Shown in pieces: positions 1-5,487 of a stretch of 14,302 nucleotides of DNA. Source of the stretch: an uncultured Clostridia bacterium (GTDB lineage Bacteria; Bacillota; Clostridia; Christensenellales; Borkfalkiaceae); contig CAMWKX010000015.1 in the NCBI GenBank assembly GCA_947174955.1, positions 1-14,302 on the forward strand, in the 5' to 3' direction. Under the pieces are notes generated by a model that did no database searches, had not been told where the DNA came from, and saw nothing but the letters and a program-made list of their open reading frames with translations. Within the stretch, counting starts at the first letter, position 1. Each line of letters starts with the position of its first letter. Position numbers and translations under genes: made by a program.

Positions 1-2
1 AC

Positions 3-1106
3 GTACACGCACCCGAAAAGTACGGAATTTATCAGTCCGTGGGCGACACGGTCGGTCCGGGCGGCGTTTTAAGAGCTATGCGCACCGTGCCGCTGTACGA
101 GGAATTTGCCCGCAAAATCAAGGCGATCTGTCCCGACGCGTGGGTCATTAATTTTACCAACCCGATGACCATCTGCACCAAGACCCTTTACGACGTGTTC
201 CCCGAAATAAAAGCGTTCGGCTGCTGTCACGAAGTGTTCCACGCGCAGGATTTTCTGTGCTGCGTACTCAAAGAAATCAAGGGCATTTCGGTTACGCGTA
301 ACGATATCTACACCGACGCGAGCGGCATCAACCACTTTACGTGGATAACCGAAGCGCGTTACGGCGATATCGATATTCTCTCGCTTATTCCCGAATTTTA
401 CGATAAGTTTTTCGAAGAGGGCTATTACGAGAAGGAAGGCTTGCGCTTTGCCTTTAAGACCGATCCGTTTGCTTACGGCAACAAAGTCAAGATGGATTTA
501 TTTATGCGCTACGGTGCGCTTGCGGCGGCTGGCGACAGACACCTTGTGGAATTTTTAAACGGTAATCAGTATCTCCGCAACCCCGAAACAGTTAAAGACT
601 GGGCGTTCAACCTGACTTCGGTCGACTGGCGCGAAAACGACCAGAAGGCGCGCATTGCCGAAACGATTGAGATGTCAGAGGGCAAAAAGCCCTTCCCCGT
701 AGTTAAATCGGACGAAATCGCCGTAGATCTGATGAAAGCGATTATGGGTTTTTCCACCATTGTTTCAAACGTAAATATGCCTAACCGCGGACAGGCGCCG
801 CAACTGCCCCTCGGTGCGGTTGTGGAAACAAACTGCGTATTTTCCAACGGTCAGGTCAAGCCGATCGTATCCAAACCTCTCCCCTTAAATGCGGCAAATC
901 TGGTCTTGCGCAACTGTATTAATATCGAGGCTCTGTACGACGGAATAAAGAAGCGCGATATGAACGCTATTTATCAGGTATTCGTAAACCAGCCGCTCTT
1001 ATCGTCGCTCACATTTGACGAGAGCAAGTCGCTGTTTAAGGAAATGTGCGAAAATACCCGCGAATATTTATCCCCCTATTACGATCTGGACGGTTATTTC
1101 AATTAA
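3..1106 (+). CDS. GH4 family glycosidase, probable alpha-galacturonidase (5' end outside window)
   Basis: NAD+- and Mn2+-dependent glycoside hydrolase of family GH4, a cytoplasmic group that cleaves glycosides by an oxidation-elimination mechanism. The frame is open to the left edge, so the start and the N-terminal Rossmann glycine motif lie outside; 367 codons are visible against roughly 430-460 for the family. Visible signatures are YGIYQSVGDTVGPGG near the edge, INFTNPM (about 130 nt in), CHEV at nt 225-236, where the Cys and His bind the metal, and GINHFTW at about nt 324-347. CHEV is the signature reported for GH4 alpha-galacturonidases such as Bacillus subtilis LplD; alpha-glucosidases and alpha-galactosidases carry other residues there. 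Release of galacturonate from oligogalacturonides would suit the pectate lyase elsewhere in the window. Family assignment is very sure; the substrate is inferred from the motif. Confidence 0.92.
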   Translation, partial: VHAPEKYGIYQSVGDTVGPGGVLRAMRTVPLYEEFARKIKAICPDAWVINFTNPMTICTKTLYDVFPEIKAFGCCHEVFHAQDFLCCVLKEIKGISVTRNDIYTDASGINHFTWITEARYGDIDILSLIPEFYDKFFEEGYYEKEGLRFAFKTDPFAYGNKVKMDLFMRYGALAAAGDRHLVEFLNGNQYLRNPETVKDWAFNLTSVDWRENDQKARIAETIEMSEGKKPFPVVKSDEIAVDLMKAIMGFSTIVSNVNMPNRGQAPQLPLGAVVETNCVFSNGQVKPIVSKPLPLNAANLVLRNCINIEALYDGIKKRDMNAIYQVFVNQPLLSSLTFDESKSLFKEMCENTREYLSPYYDLDGYFN

Positions 1107-1112
1107 GTATTA

Positions 1113-1147
1113 ACGGGCGGCGGAACACGTTCCGCCGCCCGTTTTTT
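1113..1147 (+). terminator. Rho-independent terminator after the GH4 gene
   Basis: A perfect 13-bp stem, ACGGGCGGCGGAA paired with TTCCGCCGCCCGT, with a CACG loop (1126-1129) and a run of six T from 1142. It starts 7 bases after the GH4 stop codon. Read on the - strand the hairpin is followed only by TTAATACTTAATT, so it would be at best a weak terminator for the convergent ABC permease gene. Confidence 0.93.
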
Positions 1148-1163
1148 ACATTTAACCCCGCAA

Positions 1164-1188
1164 TATGCCGCAACGAACGGCATTTTTT
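1164..1188 (+). terminator. Second, backup hairpin terminator after the GH4 gene
   Basis: ATGCCG (1165-1170) pairs with CGGCAT (1178-1183) around a 7-base loop, followed directly by a T run that overlaps the stop codon of the convergent permease gene (1187-1189). The T run is on the + strand side, so it faces GH4 transcription and lies 17 bases after the first terminator. The same bases form one copy of the proposed degenerate repeat described in the findings. Confidence 0.6.
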
Positions 1189-1978
1189 ACTTTTTATCGC
1201 TCTTCATATTATGCTTGAACGCAACAAGCGCAAGCGCCGCAAACCCGATTAAAAATACCGCTATCGGGATAATTCCAAGTGCCGCAACATTGTCGAACGT
1301 ATACGCTCCGGCGTCGGGAAGAGTATGCGAAGCCCCCGTAATCACTCTGCCGATATATACCGACGGATAGAAGGGCAAAAACCTGCAAAAGGTCTCGAAC
1401 CCACCCATAGTATCGAGCGGCATCCAGGCACCACCTAAAATGCCTGCCGCCGAAATAAATATCGACGAAATACCGGGCGCCGCCTTTTCGTTTAAGACAC
1501 TGCCGAATAACACGCCGAGGCAAATACATATCAAAAGCATAGGCAACATTTCCAGCATTAAAAGAAGCGCCGCCCCGAACGTGAAAAAGCCGCCGCCGGT
1601 AATCAAGGCAAGCAACCCGCCGAAAATAAGACAGGCAATCTCCTGCGTTACTCCAACCACGAAAAACGGTACGGTATACCCCAGCACGAAATCGACCGTT
1701 TTCATAGGCGAGGTATAAAGACGGATAACGAACGCAGACGTTCTGTCACTTGCAACCAAAAGGCTGGAAAGCATCATAACGAATGTGAACGAAAACATCA
1801 TCATACCGGGAATCAGCGTTTTCGCATTGAACATTCCGTCCATGCCGTCGGCGTACTTGCCGATAACGTTAAACAGCACAATCATTACGACGGGGAAGCC
1901 GATGCCGAAAACGTAACTTAAAGGGTAGCGCAGCATTTCCAGAAAATTGCGCTTTATAAACGCGTTGGTCATTCTCAT
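1187..1978 (-). CDS. ABC-2 type transporter permease
   Basis: Membrane subunit of an ABC exporter of the ABC-2 family, 263 residues. About six hydrophobic segments are visible (roughly residues 20-40, 55-76, 98-122, 130-158, 166-185 and 230-254). Other family features are DRTSAFVIRLYTSPMK (78-93) after the second segment and GAWMPLDTMGG (183-193) before the last extracellular loop. The start ATG is well set by GGAGG seven bases upstream, and it overlaps the stop of the ATPase gene as ATGA, so the two proteins should be made together. The nearest relatives of such pairs export drugs, antibiotics or lipids-linked substrates, but nothing here tells which. The gene has no convincing terminator of its own on the - strand and runs into the 3' end of the GH4 gene. 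Confidence 0.9.
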   Translation of the reverse strand: MRMTNAFIKRNFLEMLRYPLSYVFGIGFPVVMIVLFNVIGKYADGMDGMFNAKTLIPGMMMFSFTFVMMLSSLLVASDRTSAFVIRLYTSPMKTVDFVLGYTVPFFVVGVTQEIACLIFGGLLALITGGGFFTFGAALLLMLEMLPMLLICICLGVLFGSVLNEKAAPGISSIFISAAGILGGAWMPLDTMGGFETFCRFLPFYPSVYIGRVITGASHTLPDAGAYTFDNVAALGIIPIAVFLIGFAALALVAFKHNMKSDKK

Positions 1979-2703
1979 AAGTCCGCCTCCGTGACGATGC
2001 GCACGAACGCCTCCTCGAAGCTGTCCGTCCCGCCTGCCGTCTTGATCTCATCCACCGTGCCGACGACTTTGACCTTGCCCTTCGCCAAAACCGCCACCTT
2101 ATCGCACAGCGCCTCTATCTCTTCGAGGTAGTGCGAGGTCAGAACAATGGTCGTTTCGCCTTTGATTTTTCTTATAACCTGCCAAAGCTCGCGCCTGGCA
2201 AGCACGTCCAGCCCGAGCGTAGGCTCGTCCAAAAACAGAATTTTCGGCTTGGACACTAGCGCCGCCGCAATGGAAAGTCTGCGTTGCCAGCCTCCCGACA
2301 GCTTGCCCGCGCGCCGCGAAAGCACTTCCTGCAGGGAAAAAGTTTCGATTACCCGCTCTACCGCTTCTTTCCTTTCCGCCTTGTTTTTATAATAAATTTC
2401 GGCAAAGAACTGCAAATTTTCTTTAACGGTAAGTTTGCCCGCAACCGACGTTTCCTGCGGGGAAATACCGATAAGCGGTTTGATTTCCGCCATTTGACCT
2501 TTAACGCTCTTTCCGAACACGAACGCCTCGCCGTCTGTCGGGTCGCTAAGCCCGCACAGAATTTTTATAAGCGTCGTCTTACCCGCGCCGTTAACGCCCA
2601 AAAGCCCGAAAAGCTTACCCTCTTCCACTTCTAACGAGCAATTATCCAGCGCCGTCACGTCCTTAAATTTTTTAGTGAGATTTTCACACTTTACAGCATT
2701 CAT
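1975..2703 (-). CDS. ABC transporter ATP-binding protein
   Basis: ATPase subunit, 242 residues from the ATG chosen here. It has Walker A GVNGAGKTT (36-44), a Q-loop Gln in GISPQET (83), signature LSGGWQRRL (135-143), Walker B ILFLDEPT (155-162) and the H-loop TSHY (His191). It pairs with the overlapping permease as an ABC-2 exporter. The frame extends 15 codons upstream to an ATG at 2748, but that extension is simply the translation of a terminator hairpin and promoter and encodes a low-complexity FFYYYC stretch. The first beta strand of the domain (VKCENLTKKF) begins three residues after the chosen Met. No Shine-Dalgarno precedes 2703, and the promoter predicts transcription starting at that ATG, so a leaderless mRNA is the best reading. 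Family certain; substrate unknown. Confidence 0.92.
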   Translation of the reverse strand: MNAVKCENLTKKFKDVTALDNCSLEVEEGKLFGLLGVNGAGKTTLIKILCGLSDPTDGEAFVFGKSVKGQMAEIKPLIGISPQETSVAGKLTVKENLQFFAEIYYKNKAERKEAVERVIETFSLQEVLSRRAGKLSGGWQRRLSIAAALVSKPKILFLDEPTLGLDVLARRELWQVIRKIKGETTIVLTSHYLEEIEALCDKVAVLAKGKVKVVGTVDEIKTAGGTDSFEEAFVRIVTEADL

Positions 2704-2709
2704 ACAATA

Positions 2710-2738
2710 ATAATAAAAAAATTGCGCCCGGTTGTCAA
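2710..2738 (-). promoter_or_regulatory. Sigma-A promoter of the ABC exporter operon, inside a terminator
   Basis: A perfect -35 TTGACA (2733-2738), a 17-base spacer and a near-consensus -10 TATTAT (2710-2715). The predicted start point, seven bases past the -10, is the A of the ATPase start codon at 2703. The -35 is the loop of the terminator hairpin of the preceding Ca2+-ATPase gene, and the terminator's U tract forms the spacer end and the first T of the -10. Confidence 0.8.
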
Positions 2739-2745
2739 GCGCAAT
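2715..2745 (-). terminator. Rho-independent terminator of the Ca2+-ATPase gene
   Basis: On the - strand ATTGCGC (2745-2739) pairs with GCGCAAT (2727-2721) around an 11-base loop, and the stem is followed by a continuous T run to 2715. It begins 11 bases past the ATPase stop codon (2757-2759). The stem is modest at 7 bp, but position and T tract are right. The same DNA carries the promoter of the next operon. Confidence 0.75.
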
Positions 2746-2756
2746 CATTATTTATT

Positions 2757-5399
2757 TTAAGCCTCGCACTTTTTGCGGCGTCTTAAAACCCGCTTGCCAT
2801 TTTCCCTCTTTCGGGAAAGAAGCTTTGCAATCAGCTTGTAAATTTCGCCGAAAAGTATAACCGACAGCGACGCGCCGAACACGAGCGCCCAAAGGTGAGC
2901 GGGGAGCGCGGCTATATCGAACGCGGGCGCGAGCGGTGAGAAGCACAGCGCCAGATTTACGCCTATTCCCAGCGCGACGGTTATAAGCAGCACCTTGTTC
3001 GAAAGTATACCCTTGAACGCCGAGCCGTTTCCCGAACGCACGTTGAACGCGTGGAAAAGCTCCATAAACGAGAGGGTTAAAAACGCTACCGTGACAGCCT
3101 CGGCATTGCCGTATTTTGCAAGCGTGAAAGCATACGCCGCAACCGTTACCCCCGTAATATATAGCGCCGAAATCAAAACTGACAGCAATGACGGCTTTGA
3201 AAACAGCGCCTCCTCCGCCCTTTGCGGCTTGTGCTTCATATCGTCGCCCAGTCCCTTTTCGACGCCCAGCGCAAGCACGGGGAAGCTGTCGGTTATAAGG
3301 TTTATCCACAAAAGCTGCGTGGACGGCAGGAAGTTAAATCCGACGAACGCAAAGGTTACGACCATAATTGCCAGCACCTCGGCGAGGTTGGTCGAAAGGA
3401 AGAACTGTATGGTCTTTTTGATATTAGAGGATATGCGTCTGCCCTCGCGCACGGCGGAAACTATGGTTGTAAAGTTGTCGTCGGTGATGACCATATCGGC
3501 AACGCTCTTGGTAACTTCCGTGCCGCTCTTGCCCATAACTATGCCTATATCCGCGCTCTTTACGGGCGGCGCGTCGTTTACGCCGTCACCCGTCATTGCT
3601 ACCACTTCGCCCTGCGACTGCTTGATTTTTACTATGATATTCTTGTGTTTAGGTGACACGCGCGCAAACACTCTGCCCTTTCTGACCGCCTCTTTAAGCT
3701 GAGGTTTGGTCATTTTATCGAGTTGCTCACCCGTAAACACCTCGTCGGGGGTAGCGGTAATTCCCGCCTTTTTTGCGATTGCAAGCGCGGTTGCGGGGCT
3801 GTCGCCGGTAATCATAACGGTGGTAATGCCCGCGCCGCGGCAGTCCTCGACAGCCTCTTTCACGCCCTCTTTCAAATCGTCCATCATACCGCACAGACCG
3901 ATAAAAGTGAGGTTATCCTCGCTCAGTTCGCTGCCGTCCTTGTATGCGAACGCCAGCACGCGGAGCGCTTCGCCCGACATTTCCGCGCACTCATTTTCAG
4001 CGCGGCTCAGATCGCTTTGCGTAATTGCCCGCCCGCCGTTCTCGGTCAAAACGCGCGTGCATCTTTTCAGAACCTCCTCGGGCGCGCCCTTGACGAACAC
4101 AAACGTGCCGCTCATAGTTTCCGCACGCACAGACATAAGCTTGCGCTCGGAGGTAAAGGGAATTTCGCCGATAACCGAGTACTCTTCCGCCCAGCCGTTT
4201 TCCTCTGCATACGCTTTGATAGCCACCTCGGTGGGGTCGCCGATATAGCTGCCGCGCCCGCCTTTTACGCGTGTGCAGACAGACATACAGGCGTGCAATT
4301 TGGCAGTTGCCCCCGTACTATCCCCTGTTGAACACTCTTTTTCGGCTGTAAACGCCCGAACGACCTTCATTTTATTCTGCGTGAGCGTACCCGTCTTATC
4401 CGAGCAAATGCAGGTACAACCGCCTAGCGTTTCCACGCATTTCAGCTTGCGAATGACCACTCTCTGACGGCTCATCCGCTGAACGCCCATAGCCATTATG
4501 ACGGACACGACGGCGGGAAGTCCTTCGGGGATGGCGGCAACGGCAACCGCGACGGCGGTCATAAAATTCTTTAAAAGCCCCGTTCCCTTGGCAAAGAATC
4601 CGACGGCGAAAACCACTGCCGCAACGGCTATTACGAACGCCGAAATTATTTTGCCGAGCTTGTTGAGGCTTCTTTCAAGCGGGCTCTGTCCCTTTTGAAC
4701 GCTTTCCAGCATTTCGGCAATGCCGCCGATTTCCGTATCCGTACCCACCGCGGTAACGACTCCTTCACCGCTGCCGCGCACGACGAAAGTCGACGAAAAT
4801 AAAAGATTGCTCGCATTGGACTGCGTTACAGTTTTGCCGACGATTACCGTATCGCGCTTTTCAACGCTAAGGCTCTCTCCGGTCAGCGCAGATTCGTCGC
4901 ATCTTAGCTCGGTCGCCTCGATAACGCGCATATCCGCAGGCACCACGTCGCCCTCCTCGAGTAAAACGATATCGCCGACCGTAAGTTCGGTTGCGTCGAC
5001 TTCTATAACCTCGCCGTCACGCCGCACCCGCGCCGTCGTGGTATTCAGCTTTTTAAGACTCTCTATCGCCTTGTCGGCGCGGTACTGCTGAATTGTACCG
5101 ACGACAGCGTTTAAAAGAATTATCGAAGCGATTATTGCCGTGTCGGCAAGGTCGCTCTTTTCACCCGAAAACGCGGCGATTACCGCCGAGATGCACGCCG
5201 CGGCAATCAGAAGTATAGTCATCACGTCGCCGAACTGTCCGAAAAACAGCCCGACAACCGACGTGCGCTTGCCCTTTTTCAGCTCGTTTTTGCCGTACTT
5301 TTGCTGACGGCTTAAAGCTTCCGCGGAGGCAAGTCCGCACTTGTCCGAGTTCAGTAGTTGCAGCGCCCGCTCCTTGGGCACGTCGGCAAATTTAAGCAT
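2757..5399 (-). CDS. P-type Ca2+-transporting ATPase (P2 type, SERCA/PMCA-like)
   Basis: Membrane cation pump of 880 residues, full length for P2 ATPases. In order: N-terminal cation-ATPase domain (1-60), actuator TGES (173-176), M4 PEGLP (291-295), phosphorylated Asp334 in SDKTGTLT, GDPTE (387-391), ATP-site KGAPE (437-441), ITGD (530-533), TGDGVNDAPP (603-612) and a six-helix C-terminal region. The residues of SERCA Ca2+ site II have counterparts: Glu292 in PEGL, Asn671 and Glu674 in STNLAEV, Asn700 and Asp704 in NLITDSFP. That favours Ca2+ export over Na+, K+ or Mg2+. The ATG at 5399 is set by GGAGAG five bases upstream. It stands alone between two terminators, so it is probably monocistronic or fed by read-through from metH; I see no clear promoter in the 88 bases upstream. 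The variable loop at residues 351-368 contains a 16-base exact match to an intergenic site (see findings). Confidence 0.93.
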   Translation of the reverse strand: MLKFADVPKERALQLLNSDKCGLASAEALSRQQKYGKNELKKGKRTSVVGLFFGQFGDVMTILLIAAACISAVIAAFSGEKSDLADTAIIASIILLNAVVGTIQQYRADKAIESLKKLNTTTARVRRDGEVIEVDATELTVGDIVLLEEGDVVPADMRVIEATELRCDESALTGESLSVEKRDTVIVGKTVTQSNASNLLFSSTFVVRGSGEGVVTAVGTDTEIGGIAEMLESVQKGQSPLERSLNKLGKIISAFVIAVAAVVFAVGFFAKGTGLLKNFMTAVAVAVAAIPEGLPAVVSVIMAMGVQRMSRQRVVIRKLKCVETLGGCTCICSDKTGTLTQNKMKVVRAFTAEKECSTGDSTGATAKLHACMSVCTRVKGGRGSYIGDPTEVAIKAYAEENGWAEEYSVIGEIPFTSERKLMSVRAETMSGTFVFVKGAPEEVLKRCTRVLTENGGRAITQSDLSRAENECAEMSGEALRVLAFAYKDGSELSEDNLTFIGLCGMMDDLKEGVKEAVEDCRGAGITTVMITGDSPATALAIAKKAGITATPDEVFTGEQLDKMTKPQLKEAVRKGRVFARVSPKHKNIIVKIKQSQGEVVAMTGDGVNDAPPVKSADIGIVMGKSGTEVTKSVADMVITDDNFTTIVSAVREGRRISSNIKKTIQFFLSTNLAEVLAIMVVTFAFVGFNFLPSTQLLWINLITDSFPVLALGVEKGLGDDMKHKPQRAEEALFSKPSLLSVLISALYITGVTVAAYAFTLAKYGNAEAVTVAFLTLSFMELFHAFNVRSGNGSAFKGILSNKVLLITVALGIGVNLALCFSPLAPAFDIAALPAHLWALVFGASLSVILFGEIYKLIAKLLSRKRENGKRVLRRRKKCEA

Positions 5400-5449
5400 A
5401 GAATCTCTCCGAAATCTTTTTACTTAAATAGCCTATTATTTTAAATGAT

Positions 5450-5480
5450 AAAATATGCCCGCGGCACAAATGCCGCGGGC
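5450..5480 (-). terminator. Terminator after metH
   Basis: A perfect 10-bp GC-rich stem, GCCCGCGGCA paired with TGCCGCGGGC, with a TTTG loop on the - strand, followed by ATATTTTAT. It starts 7 bases past the metH stop. The U tract is interrupted, so termination may be incomplete. The rest of the 5400-5487 gap is AT-rich and I see no convincing promoter there for the Ca2+-ATPase. Confidence 0.8.
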
Positions 5481-5487
5481 TTACGTT

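Noticed and set aside
1165..1183. The ATGCCG/CGGCAT hairpin as a terminator for the ABC permease on the - strand
   Set aside because: On that strand it is followed by ATATTGCGGGG, with no T run.
2704..2748. N-terminal extension of the ABC ATPase to an ATG at 2748
   Set aside because: The 15 extra codons translate the terminator stem, the -35, the U tract and the -10. The protein domain begins at the later Met, and the nearest GAGG is about 13 bases from the ATG.
3144..3159. Fifth repeat-like site (GTTACCCCCGTAATAT), 14 of 16 bases like the niaR 3' copy
   Set aside because: It lies in a conserved transmembrane part of the ATPase (YITGVTVAA), lacks the TATGCC and AACGAACGG parts, and is readily explained by codon use.
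3706..4331. Overlapping + strand open frames of 180 and 202 codons
   Set aside because: They are antisense to the nucleotide-binding and phosphorylation domains of the Ca2+-ATPase, whose motifs are all intact on the other strand.
5400..5456. Promoter for the Ca2+-ATPase in the AT-rich gap
   Set aside because: Several AT-rich hexamers resemble -10 boxes, but none has an acceptable -35 at 16-18 bases.
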